Below are positions 1 through 7,312 of a stretch of DNA of 12,085 bases, piece after piece; position 1 is the stretch's first letter, and each line of letters begins with the position of its first letter. The DNA comes from a bacterium (GTDB lineage Bacteria > Krumholzibacteriota > Krumholzibacteriia > Krumholzibacteriales > Krumholzibacteriaceae): NCBI GenBank assembly GCA_017885175.1, contig JAFNGP010000083.1, positions 19,358 through 31,442 on the forward strand, given 5' to 3'. Below the pieces are notes generated by a model. That model was not told where the DNA came from and did no database searches. It saw only the letters and a list, made by a program, of their open reading frames with translations. Both the position numbers and the translations under genes were made by a program.

Positions 1-1
1 C

Positions 2-64
2 AAGGCGCGCCACGGCGCGCATTCGATCGAGGACGTGTTCATTCAACTCGCGAGGGGCGCATGA
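2..64 (+). CDS. ABC transporter ATP-binding protein, C-terminal end only
   Basis: Only the last 20 codons of this gene lie in the window, and it ends at the TGA at 62-64. The readable tail contains HSIEDVFIQLARGA. The pattern S-[IL]-E-D-V-F followed by a hydrophobic pair is the usual C-terminal signature of ABC-2 exporter ATPase subunits (CcmA/YbhF/DrrA type). The ATPase would hydrolyse ATP in the cytoplasm to drive the two permeases downstream. The stop overlaps the next start in an ATGA arrangement (61-64), so the three genes are very probably one operon. No Walker or signature motif is visible because the gene is cut by the window edge; the identification rests on the tail and on context. 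Confidence 0.75.
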   Translation, partial: KARHGAHSIEDVFIQLARGA

Positions 65-1179
65 TGGGTTCCCGGATACCGGCGCTCGCGCGGAAAGAAT
101 TCAAGCACATCCTCCGCGACCCGCGATCGCTCTGGATCATCTTCATGCTGCCGAACGTGATGATGTTTCTCTTCGGCTACGCGATCGACCTCGACCTGAA
201 GGACGTCCGCCTCGGCGTCTGCGATCTGAGCCGCACGCCGCGGAGCCGCGAGCTCGTCGACGCGATCGACGCGTCGAGCTACTTCTCCGTCGCAGCCCGT
301 TACGACAATCCCGGAAAAATGGAGCGGCTGTTCGAGCGGCGCGTGATCCGCGCGGGGGTGATCGTTCCCCGGGATTTCGCGAGAGCGCTCGAGCGCGAGC
401 GCCGCGCCCCGGTCGGGATCGTCATCGACGGAAGCGACGCGAACAGCGCGTCGATCGTGCAGAACTATCTCGAGACGTTCATCGCGACGCGCTCGGAAGG
501 CGCGGCAAGCGCGCCCCTCATCGCCGCGAGGCCGGTCGTCTTCTACAACCGCGCGCTCGATTCGACCAACTTCATCGTGCCGGGGCTCGTCGCGATCGTC
601 ATGATGATGCTCGGGGCGCTCCTCACGTCCGTCACGATAGCGCGCGAGAAGGAAACGGGAACGATGGAGCAGATCCTCGTGAGCCCGATCAGGCCGTTCG
701 AGGTGATCGCGGGGAAGACCCTCCCGTATCTCGCGCTCGCCTTCTCGATCGCGATGATGATCGTGGCGGTGGGGCACTTCTGGTTCAAGGTGCCCTTCGC
801 GGGTTCGCTCGCCGCGCTCATGCTCTACTGTCTGCTGTATCTCTTCACGGCGCTCGCGCTCGGGATCCTCATATCGACGCTCGTCTCGACGCAGCAGGTC
901 GCTATGATGCTCTCCCTGATGCTCACGCTCCTTCCGACGATCATGCTCTCGGGATTCATTTTCCCGATCGCGAGCGTTCCGCGCCCGCTCCAGCTCGTAT
1001 CGTTCGCCCTTCCTGCGACGCATTTTCTCGTCATCGTCAGAGGGGTGATGCTCAAGGGGAGCTCTTTGGCCGATCTCTGGATGCACGCCGCGGCGCTCGC
1101 CGGCATCGGCCTCGCCCTGATGATCCTCGCTGTGAAGCGGTTCAGTATGAAGCTCGGGGCGAAAGGAGGACGCGCGTGA
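61..1179 (+). CDS. ABC-2 type transporter permease, first of two (YhhJ/YbhR-like)
   Basis: This is a 372-residue inner-membrane permease of an ABC-2 exporter. The N-terminus has the family motif LRDPR (residues 18-22), then a first membrane helix at about 24-42. A periplasmic domain covers about 43-168 and includes DGSDANSA (123-130), typical of the YhhJ/YbhR/YbhS group. Five further hydrophobic segments lie at about 171-193, 222-243, 247-274, 279-303 and 338-358. The cytoplasmic coupling loop REKETGTMEQILVSPIRP (195-212) is diagnostic for the family, and LSGFIFPIASVP (296-307) is the usual late motif. Length is normal. ATG at 61 overlaps the ATPase stop; a second ATG at 64 sits at a better distance (6 nt) from the Shine-Dalgarno-like GAGGGG at 52-57, so the true start could be either. 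It probably pairs with the next gene as a heterodimer. The substrate cannot be read from sequence; small amphiphilic molecules or drugs are usual for this group. Confidence 0.93.
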   Translation: MMGSRIPALARKEFKHILRDPRSLWIIFMLPNVMMFLFGYAIDLDLKDVRLGVCDLSRTPRSRELVDAIDASSYFSVAARYDNPGKMERLFERRVIRAGVIVPRDFARALERERRAPVGIVIDGSDANSASIVQNYLETFIATRSEGAASAPLIAARPVVFYNRALDSTNFIVPGLVAIVMMMLGALLTSVTIAREKETGTMEQILVSPIRPFEVIAGKTLPYLALAFSIAMMIVAVGHFWFKVPFAGSLAALMLYCLLYLFTALALGILISTLVSTQQVAMMLSLMLTLLPTIMLSGFIFPIASVPRPLQLVSFALPATHFLVIVRGVMLKGSSLADLWMHAAALAGIGLALMILAVKRFSMKLGAKGGRA

Positions 1180-2303
1180 AGGGCGTTCTCCATCTCGTGC
1201 GCAAGGAGCTCCGGCAGGTCTTCCGGGACCCGATGATGCTGCGCATCGTTTTTCTCATGCCGCTCTTCCAGCTCTTCATCCTCGGATACGCGGTGACCTT
1301 CGACGTCAAGAACGTGGCGCTGCTCGTGATCGACCGCGACGGAACGAGCGCGAGCCGGGGGCTCATCGATCGCTTCGCTCACAACGAGCACTTCGTCGTG
1401 AAACAAATCGGCGACCCGGGAAAAGGGATAGAGAGATACCTGCGGCGCGGCGAGGCGGTGCTCGCGGTCGTCATTCCGAAGCATTTCGGGCGGAGCCTCG
1501 AGACGGGCAAGCCGACCGAGGTCGAGATCCTCCTCGACGGATCGAACTCGAACACGGCCGGGATCGCGCTCGGCTACTGCAACCGGACACTCTACCGGTT
1601 CGCGGCGGACCGCGCGGCCGAGGGGCACGCCCGCGCGCCTTCGATTACGCGCGCGCCGCGCTTCATCGAGCCGGAGACGCGCATCTGGTACAACCCCGAG
1701 CTCAAGAGCGTCTATTTCATGATCCCGGGGATCATCGCGATCCTTCTCACGATCATCACGATGCTGCTCACGGGCCTCGCCATCGTGAAGGAGCGGGAGA
1801 CGGGGACGCTCGAGCAGCTCCTCGTGACGCCGCTCAAGCCGTGGCAGATCATCGCCGGGAAGACGATCCCCTTCGCCATGCTCGGCGTCGCCGAGATGGC
1901 GCTCGCGACGACGGTGGGCGTTCTCTGGTTCCACATTCCGATTGTCGGGAACGTGGCCCTGCTCGCTCTTCTCGCATTCACATTCATCCTCGCGACCCTC
2001 GGGCTCGGGGTCCTTATCTCGACCCTGGCCGGCACGCAGCAGCAGGCGCTCTTCATCACGTGGTTCTTTCTCCAGATATTCATTCTGCTGAGCGGGCTCT
2101 TCTACCCGATCGAAAACATGCCCCGCGCCGTGCAGCTGATCACGGTGATCAATCCGCTGCGCTACTTCATCGCGATCAACCGCGAAATCTTCCTCAAGGG
2201 GGGAGGGCTCGGCGTCCTCTGGCCCGAGCTCCGGTCGCTCCTCGTGATCGGCGTCTGCGTGTTCGCTTTCGCGACGATGAGGTTCCACAAGAGAGCGGGG
2301 TAA
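1176..2303 (+). CDS. ABC-2 type transporter permease, second of two (YbhS/YbhR-like)
   Basis: This 375-residue membrane protein is homologous to the permease before it. It shows FRDPM (16-20), a first helix at about 22-41, and a periplasmic domain at about 42-178 with DGSNSNTAG (121-129). The coupling loop KERETGTLEQLLVTPLKP lies at 205-222. Helices follow at about 180-203, 230-250, 256-283, 290-311 and 353-369, and LSGLFYPIENMP (305-316) is the conserved late motif. The start is GTG at 1176, overlapping the previous TGA (GTGA). It is supported by a strong Shine-Dalgarno sequence, AAGGAGGA at 1163-1170, five bases upstream. Two homologous permeases with one ATPase match the E. coli ybhF-ybhS-ybhR layout; in such systems an HlyD-type adaptor gene usually lies upstream, which here would be outside the window. 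The gene ends at TAA 2301-2303. Nothing in the sequence links this exporter to the secreted proteins that follow. Confidence 0.93.
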   Translation: MKGVLHLVRKELRQVFRDPMMLRIVFLMPLFQLFILGYAVTFDVKNVALLVIDRDGTSASRGLIDRFAHNEHFVVKQIGDPGKGIERYLRRGEAVLAVVIPKHFGRSLETGKPTEVEILLDGSNSNTAGIALGYCNRTLYRFAADRAAEGHARAPSITRAPRFIEPETRIWYNPELKSVYFMIPGIIAILLTIITMLLTGLAIVKERETGTLEQLLVTPLKPWQIIAGKTIPFAMLGVAEMALATTVGVLWFHIPIVGNVALLALLAFTFILATLGLGVLISTLAGTQQQALFITWFFLQIFILLSGLFYPIENMPRAVQLITVINPLRYFIAINREIFLKGGGLGVLWPELRSLLVIGVCVFAFATMRFHKRAG

Positions 2304-2330
2304 GCGTCCCCCCAACGCGCCTAAATGAAT

Positions 2331-2359
2331 TTGCGGCGCGCCGCGTGAACCGCGATATT
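2331..2359 (+). promoter_or_regulatory. Weak sigma-70-like promoter candidate before the first A gene
   Basis: TTGCGG (2331-2336) and GATATT (2354-2359) are separated by 17 bases. They match three of six and four of six consensus positions. They lie in the 131-base gap between the transporter operon and the first A gene, about 75 bases before its start. The -35 element overlaps a perfect 12-base palindrome, GCGGCGCGCCGC (2333-2344). In GC-rich DNA such partial matches arise by chance, so this is only a candidate. I see no T-tract terminator in the gap, so read-through from the transporter operon is also possible. Confidence 0.22.
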
Positions 2360-2434
2360 TCAAGCACAATACGACCCGGCACGAAACGCTCTCGGCACAA
2401 TCTGCACAAAACGCCATTGGGGGCATGGCGCGGC

Positions 2435-4960
2435 ATGCGGCTTTCTCTCCGGCAAATCGATGCGATCATACTCTCGCTCGCGCTCGCAGGCGGGGCGCTC
2501 CCGTTCGTAGCCGGCGCACTTCCGGCCGCCGCCGGCGCATTGACCTCCGCCCGCGCCGAAGACCGCGCGGCCGGGCTCCCCGGGAAGCTCGATCCGTTCA
2601 ATAGAACGCTCGTCATCGACGGGAGCTGCGTCCAGTACGCCGGCAATCTCCAGATGAACGTGACCAACTTCGGGTTCCTCGGCTCCATGCCGGCGAGCAG
2701 GATGCCGATGTCCGACTCCCCGTCCGCACAGTGGCCCGCGGGAAGCGGGATCGAGTATCTCTACGCCGCGGGAATCTGGATCGGCGCGGAACGGACGGGC
2801 GTGCCGGCCGTCTCGACGGGCTACCCCGAAACCGAGCTCTATCCGTCGAGCGATCCGATCGACGTCATCTATCGCAGCTCGGAAGGGGCGAAGGGGGGCG
2901 GGAATTACCCGGGCCGGGCCGACGACGACGGCGACGGGCGGGTGAACGAAGACCGGCTGAACGGGCGAGACGACGACGGCGACGGCCGCATAGACGAGGA
3001 TTACGCCGCGATCGGCAATCTCATGTACTCGTGCCGGTACTCGGACATCGAGGAAGCCGCGAAGCGCGTCTGGCCCGAGCACTCGCCGCTCGGGATCGAG
3101 GTGCGGCAGGAGACGTTTCAGTGGAGCGAAAAGCAGCTCTACAATTTCATCGGGGTTCACTACAGCGTCAGGAATACCGGGGACGACATCCTGGAGAATA
3201 TCTACGCCGGAATATACGCCGATCTCGACGCCGGGCCGAGAAACGTCGATAACTATTTCAGGGACGACATGATCGGCACCTGGGAGGGGATCTGGTGCGC
3301 GAGGGTCGGCGACGTATCCGTGCCGGTGCGATTCAGCGTCGTGTACGTGTACGACGCCGACGGAGACGGCGGGAGGACGCCGGGCTATTTCGGGCTTGTG
3401 TTTCTCGGGAGCTGGATGCAGACCCCGGAGGACCTCTCTCCCGCGAAGGGGCAGCTCAACGCCGTCAGGATATTCACCGGGCTTCTGCCGTTCGATCGCG
3501 GGGGAGAGCCGGTGAACGACTTCGAGCGCTACTCCGCGCTCTCGAATGCGACGAGGGATTTGAACACGATCGAGCCGAACGATTACAAGGCGTTGGTGAG
3601 CATCGGCCCGTTCTCCCAGCTCATGCCGGACGCCGCGATCGAGATTCATGCCGCCTATGCGTGCGGCGAGGGGCTCGAGGGCCTGCTCGACGCCGCCGCG
3701 ATGGCGGCGTACGTCTATCGCGGCATATGGCACGACGTCGACAAGCGGTCGGAAACGGGGATCGCCGGCAGGGAGACGCCGGTGGCGGGTCCGGCGGACG
3801 GGGTCGACCCCGACGCCTGCGACGACAACGAGGAGAGCATCCGGCTCAGAAAAGGGGACACGCTCTGGACGAACGCGGATTGCGCGGAGGAGCTCGAGCT
3901 CTATAATCATCCGGGATGCTACAAGGGCCATCTTACGTTCAGGGACTTTCAGACCGGCGTCGACGGAAAGGAAACGCAGATTCATTGGGTGACGAGCGCG
4001 GCGCCGCCTCCTCCCGCGATGCGCGCGGTGGCGGGCGACGGCAGGGTGACGCTCTTCTGGGACAATCTGAGCGAGATATCGCGGGACCCCATCACGCTGC
4101 GGTACGATTTCGAGGGGTACCAGATATGGAGAGCCGACGACTGGCGCCGCCCGCTCGGGACGACCGCCGCGAGCGGGCCGAGCGCCGACCTGTGGCATCT
4201 GGTCGAGAGCCGGGATCTCGTCAACGGGCTCGCGCCCGACAACGATTTCAAGAGACCGTTTTCCGAGGGGGGCTTCGGCTACGAACCGCTCGAGCGCCTC
4301 GGCGACCGGACCCGCCTCATCGAGGATTTCGAGCAGCGCCTCACGGCCGCTCCTCTCGAGCCGCTCCCGTGTCCGCCGGGGCTCACGAGCATGGAATGCG
4401 ACACGATCGAGGCGCTCGCGCGCTGGAATCTCGGGCTCGAGGGAGGAAGAGAATACTACAAATATGTCGACACCGCGCCGAAGAACGGGATGCCCTATTT
4501 CTACGCCGTGGTGGCGTACGACAATCTCCTGCTCTACGGGAGCCCGGGGGCCATCGGCTCGCGCGACACGCCCATCGCGAATTTTGTCTTCGTCGAACCG
4601 TTTTCGCCGGCCCAGGCGCCCGGGGGCTTTGATCCGGAAGAGATATACGTCGTGCCGAATCCCGTCACGAAGGCGCAAACCGCGCCGTGGACGCTCGAGC
4701 CGAACAACCGCGATCCGAGCGGCGAAAAGCTGGAGTTCCGCAATCTGCCGAAGTGCCGCAGCACCGTGAGAATCTATACCATCTCGGGCGATCTCGTCGC
4801 GGCGCTCCCGCACGACGGCGTCGGCGGCGACGGCACGCTCCCGTGGAATATGGTATCGAGGAACGGACAGGGCATCGCGAGCGGCGTGTATCTTTTCAGC
4901 GTTGAGCCGGAGGACGGGAGATTCCGGCGAGCCGTGGGGAAATTCGTGGTCATACGGTGA
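2435..4960 (+). CDS. Secreted protein A1: DDDGDG calcium-loop, FN3-like and FlgD/T9SS-like sorting domains (module copy 1)
   Basis: This is an 841-residue exported protein of unknown function. A signal peptide covers about 1-41, with a long Ala/Leu core and probable cleavage after ARA (39-41). A conserved N-terminal region includes VTNFGFLG, DSPSAQWPAGSG and EYLYAAGIWIG. Two Asp-rich loops of thrombospondin-3/EF-hand type, DDDGDGRVNED (163-173) and DDDGDGRIDED (179-189), sit exactly 16 residues apart; a third, YDADGDGG, lies at 306-313. A Pro run (524-527) opens a fibronectin-III-like segment with TLFWDNL and FEGYQIWRADD. The C-terminus (about 737-841), from YVVPNP to the final VVIR, fits a FlgD-type Ig/sorting domain. 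Cysteines are at 65, 200, 288, 410, 462, 483, 495, 646, 655 and 774. ATG at 2435 is chosen because it opens directly onto the signal peptide. The frame stays open far upstream into the permease gene, but that part is shadow. The ribosome site is weak (GGGGG at 2419-2423). The role is probably extracellular or surface-bound, working with the next gene. Confidence 0.88.
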   Translation: MRLSLRQIDAIILSLALAGGALPFVAGALPAAAGALTSARAEDRAAGLPGKLDPFNRTLVIDGSCVQYAGNLQMNVTNFGFLGSMPASRMPMSDSPSAQWPAGSGIEYLYAAGIWIGAERTGVPAVSTGYPETELYPSSDPIDVIYRSSEGAKGGGNYPGRADDDGDGRVNEDRLNGRDDDGDGRIDEDYAAIGNLMYSCRYSDIEEAAKRVWPEHSPLGIEVRQETFQWSEKQLYNFIGVHYSVRNTGDDILENIYAGIYADLDAGPRNVDNYFRDDMIGTWEGIWCARVGDVSVPVRFSVVYVYDADGDGGRTPGYFGLVFLGSWMQTPEDLSPAKGQLNAVRIFTGLLPFDRGGEPVNDFERYSALSNATRDLNTIEPNDYKALVSIGPFSQLMPDAAIEIHAAYACGEGLEGLLDAAAMAAYVYRGIWHDVDKRSETGIAGRETPVAGPADGVDPDACDDNEESIRLRKGDTLWTNADCAEELELYNHPGCYKGHLTFRDFQTGVDGKETQIHWVTSAAPPPPAMRAVAGDGRVTLFWDNLSEISRDPITLRYDFEGYQIWRADDWRRPLGTTAASGPSADLWHLVESRDLVNGLAPDNDFKRPFSEGGFGYEPLERLGDRTRLIEDFEQRLTAAPLEPLPCPPGLTSMECDTIEALARWNLGLEGGREYYKYVDTAPKNGMPYFYAVVAYDNLLLYGSPGAIGSRDTPIANFVFVEPFSPAQAPGGFDPEEIYVVPNPVTKAQTAPWTLEPNNRDPSGEKLEFRNLPKCRSTVRIYTISGDLVAALPHDGVGGDGTLPWNMVSRNGQGIASGVYLFSVEPEDGRFRRAVGKFVVIR
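2640..3243 (+). repeat. Best-conserved block of the duplicated A gene, copy 1
   Basis: This 604-base stretch matches 7501-8104 at a constant offset of 4861 bases checked at both ends, so there is no net insertion or deletion between the copies here. The left end (2640-2664) matches 25 of 25 bases, and the right end (3209-3243) matches 34 of 35. The middle is more diverged. It encodes the NVTNFGFLG, SAQWPAGSG and calcium-loop region of the A protein. It marks a diverged tandem gene duplication rather than a mobile repeat. Confidence 0.7.
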
Positions 4961-4965
4961 GCGGC

Positions 4966-7194
4966 ATGAGCATGCATAATCGGAGAATCCCGATCCTTCT
5001 CGCCGCCGCGGCGCTCCTCTGCGTGGCCTGCTCGGAGAGCGTGTTCATCGGCGCGACGGGGAAGAACGCGCCCCCGACGATCCGGCTGGTGAACGGCCCG
5101 GTGGAGCAGGACGTCGTGGGGTACAACGTCGAGCTCAGCTGGCTGGGGGAGGACCGCGACGGAAAGGTCGAGCGCTACGAGTTCGTCGTCTGCGACGGCG
5201 CCCCTCTCGGGTTCGACCGGGAGGACACCACGGGGCTCGCCCGGTGGACGAAGACGGTCCGCACCGACAGCCTCTTCAAGCTCGCCGCGGATCGATACGA
5301 TACGACGGTGACGATAGACGGGAACCGGTTCTCGCGATTCAAGAGAACGCACACCTTTTTCGTCAGGGCAGTCGACGACCGGGGGAGCAGGTCCGAGCCG
5401 GCATACCGCTCGTTCACAACCTGGACGCTGGCCCCGGGCGTCAATATCGATTTCCCTCCCAACGCCTTTCCCGGGCACGCGCAGACGCTGCCGCCGATCA
5501 TCCGGTTCCACTGGGAGGGTGTCGACCCGAGAGACGATCCGTGGCACGTCGCGTCGGTCGACTCGATCCGGTATCTCCTGGCCGTCTGGACCGACAGCAC
5601 CGTGCAGCAGCTGAACGAGCACCTCGACCGCTTCGAATCGCGCTGGTCCCGATGGATCGCGACCGACGCCCCGGGGGATTCGGGCGCGTCCACCGTCATA
5701 GGGGACGACGAGATGCTCGACCTGAAGAGCCGCTATGTTTTCGCGGTCCAGGCGAAGGACGACGCCGGGGCCGTCACGTCGATATTCGACATGAGGTCGA
5801 ACGTCCGCGTCTTCGCGCTCCTCAAGGTCGTGGGGCCGGAGCTCACGGTCAAAGAGATGTTTCTCGGGCTCCACAAGTTTCTCGGCACCAAGGGTCGGGC
5901 GCAGACGTTCTCCCTTCCCGCCGGCTTCGAGTTTCGCTTCACCTGGAAGGCGGACGCGAGCGGCTACGGGGGAGTCATCAGCGGCTACCGGTACGGATGG
6001 GACGTCGCGGATCTCTCCAATCCGAACGAGTGGGAGGCGCTCCTGAGCCCCTATGCGACCTGGGCGCCGCCGCGGAGCTTCAGCTCGGGCGTCCACACGC
6101 TGTTCGTCGAGGCGGTCGACAACAACGGCTATTCGACCCTCGCGCAGATCGAGATCAGCGTATTCCCCTTCGACATGAGCAGAAACCTGCTCTGGGTCGA
6201 CGACTTCTATTCGACCGATTTCGTTCAGACCGATTACTCGTTTCCGACGGAGAAGGAGCACGATCAATTCTGGCTCAGGATCTGCGCCCGTTCGCGGGAC
6301 TTCAATCCCGTCCGCGACGTGTTCGACACGAAGGATTTCAGCTTCCTGCCTCCGCGCCCCGAGCTCCTCTGGAAATACCGGAACATCATCTGGACGTATT
6401 CGTCCGACAGCAGATTCAACGCGTGGGACAACATGGTGAGGTTCACGCCCGAGAGCCGGATCTCCACGCTGGGCCACTCCACGTTCAATTTTCTCTCCTA
6501 TTACATGGCCTCGGGCGGGCACCTCTGGAGCTGCGGGAGATCGGACAGGCAGGGAGGGCTCGCGGCGGTTCTGTACGAGAACGCGCAGCGATTCCCCCTG
6601 TACCTGAGATGCGAGATCGACGGGCCGCAGAACGGCTGCGCCGGGGATACGAGCGGGGTCGAGAGCATGGCGTACCGCGACTACTGCGTCTCGGTGCTGG
6701 ACAAAGCCTCGGCGATACCCCGCACCGACTGGTGGCGGGACATGCCCGAGAGGCGGATCGAGTGGGACGCGATGAGCTACGGATATATCGACGCGCTCGA
6801 CGCGGTTACGGGGGCGCATCCCGGCCTGCCCCGCAAGCTGCAGCTCTGGTCGACGGTGACGAAGCCCGGCAATTTTTTCGATCCCCAGGTCCGGGGATTC
6901 AGCTTCGTCGAGGTATACGATCCCAAATACTGGATGGAGATCGTCGGGGTGAGCTCGCAGTCCTGCTTCCATCCTCTGTACCGCATGCGGGCGCGCAACG
7001 CCGTTTCGGCCGTCGATAAGACGGTGATCGCGTTCTGGACGACGAAGTACGCCGGCGTCGTCGCGCCGGCCCCGGGCGCCATCGCCGCTTCGAGCGTGCA
7101 CTTCGGCCTGCCGCTCTGGTTCTTCAACCGGGCCCAGGTCGATTCGATAGCCGACGTCGTGTTCGGGGAGTGGGGAATACGGGCCGATCAGTGA
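4966..7194 (+). CDS. Lipoprotein B1: three Ig/FN3-like domains plus a GATase/ThuA-like C-terminal domain (module copy 1)
   Basis: This is a 742-residue predicted lipoprotein of unknown function. The signal peptide (MSMHNRR, then an Ala/Leu core) leads to LLCVAC with lipidated Cys22; Cys at the -3 lipobox position is unusual. Three beta-sandwich-like domains follow: about 36-155 (LSWLGEDRDG, HTFFVRAVDDRG), 176-285 (RFHWEGVDP, VIGDDE, FAVQAKDDAG) and 290-402 (FRFTWKAD, HTLFVEAVDNNG). They resemble Ig/FN3 folds. From 407 a different domain starts with NLLWVDDFYSTDF, has NIIWTYSSD, then SGGHLWSCG (516-524), and ends with FGLPLWFFNRAQVDSIADV. This order resembles glutamine-amidotransferase/ThuA-like folds; the assignment is by pattern only. 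ATG 4966 is chosen over GTG 4957 and ATG 4972. It has GGTGA (4956-4960) five bases upstream and gives the same length as the copy-2 partner. It begins 5 bases after the A1 stop, so translation is probably coupled, and B1 is likely a membrane-anchored partner of A1. Confidence 0.87.
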   Translation: MSMHNRRIPILLAAAALLCVACSESVFIGATGKNAPPTIRLVNGPVEQDVVGYNVELSWLGEDRDGKVERYEFVVCDGAPLGFDREDTTGLARWTKTVRTDSLFKLAADRYDTTVTIDGNRFSRFKRTHTFFVRAVDDRGSRSEPAYRSFTTWTLAPGVNIDFPPNAFPGHAQTLPPIIRFHWEGVDPRDDPWHVASVDSIRYLLAVWTDSTVQQLNEHLDRFESRWSRWIATDAPGDSGASTVIGDDEMLDLKSRYVFAVQAKDDAGAVTSIFDMRSNVRVFALLKVVGPELTVKEMFLGLHKFLGTKGRAQTFSLPAGFEFRFTWKADASGYGGVISGYRYGWDVADLSNPNEWEALLSPYATWAPPRSFSSGVHTLFVEAVDNNGYSTLAQIEISVFPFDMSRNLLWVDDFYSTDFVQTDYSFPTEKEHDQFWLRICARSRDFNPVRDVFDTKDFSFLPPRPELLWKYRNIIWTYSSDSRFNAWDNMVRFTPESRISTLGHSTFNFLSYYMASGGHLWSCGRSDRQGGLAAVLYENAQRFPLYLRCEIDGPQNGCAGDTSGVESMAYRDYCVSVLDKASAIPRTDWWRDMPERRIEWDAMSYGYIDALDAVTGAHPGLPRKLQLWSTVTKPGNFFDPQVRGFSFVEVYDPKYWMEIVGVSSQSCFHPLYRMRARNAVSAVDKTVIAFWTTKYAGVVAPAPGAIAASSVHFGLPLWFFNRAQVDSIADVVFGEWGIRADQ

Positions 7195-7201
7195 TGCGAA
7201 T

Positions 7202-7216
7202 CGCGTGCGGAACGCG
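7202..7216 (+). other. Short inverted repeat after the first B gene
   Basis: CGCGT (7202-7206) and ACGCG (7212-7216) form a perfect 5-base-pair stem with a 5-base loop, eight bases after the B1 stop. No T-tract follows, so it does not qualify as a Rho-independent terminator. It might slow or mark a transcript end, or be chance in GC-rich DNA. Confidence 0.25.
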
Positions 7217-7256
7217 TCGGCCGCCCGCCCGGTTAAGGAACTTTACTCGCCCCATA

Positions 7257-7265
7257 TGGTATAAT
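7257..7265 (+). promoter_or_regulatory. Extended -10 promoter for module copy 2
   Basis: TGGTATAAT (7257-7265) is a perfect -10 hexamer preceded by the TGn extension, which allows sigma-70 class promoters to work without a good -35. No clear TTGACA lies 16-18 bases upstream (GGAACT at 7237-7242 is the best placed). The site sits in an AT-rich island (about 7242-7285) in otherwise GC-rich DNA, overlaps the end of the palindrome CCATATGG (7252-7259), and is in the only sizeable gap between the two modules. Transcription would start near 7272, giving a leader of about 60 bases. This promoter would drive A2 and B2. Confidence 0.6.
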
Positions 7266-7294
7266 ATATTAATGATACAGGATTCTGACGCAGA

Positions 7295-7312
7295 GCCTCG
7301 ATAATCCGGGGC
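7295..7312 (+). promoter_or_regulatory. Leader hairpin upstream of the second A gene ribosome site
   Basis: GCCTCG (7295-7300) pairs with CGGGGC (7307-7312) with one G-T wobble, giving six pairs around a six-base loop ATAATC. It ends seven bases before the Shine-Dalgarno sequence GGAGG (7320-7324). A competing short stem, GCCT (7311-7314) with AGGC (7322-7325), would cover the ribosome site. These two stems share bases 7311-7312, so they are mutually exclusive. That could influence translation, but no known riboswitch is recognised. Confidence 0.3.

Noticed and set aside
2333..2354. Palindrome GCGGCGCGCCGC followed by a CGCG-TGAAC-CGCG stem, considered as a terminator after the transporter operon
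   Set aside because: The palindrome has no loop, the second stem has only four pairs, and only a short ATATTT follows, with no T-tract. It could be an operator or chance.
1841..2434. An upstream extension of the A1 frame by 198 codons into the second permease gene
   Set aside because: It overlaps a well-supported permease in another frame, its sequence is Arg/His/Pro-rich shadow, and the A1 signal peptide starts cleanly at 2435.
2921..2986. Repeated GACGACGACGGCGACGG units, considered as a tandem DNA repeat
   Set aside because: The units encode the Asp/Gly calcium loops within a longer conserved protein; the repetition is explained by the protein motif.
6511..6540. GGHLWSCG in B1, considered as a catalytic nucleophile elbow of an amidotransferase or peptidase
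   Set aside because: The Cys is not kept in B2 (GGHIWTEG) and the context is not a classic G-x-C-x-G elbow, so catalysis there is not supported.
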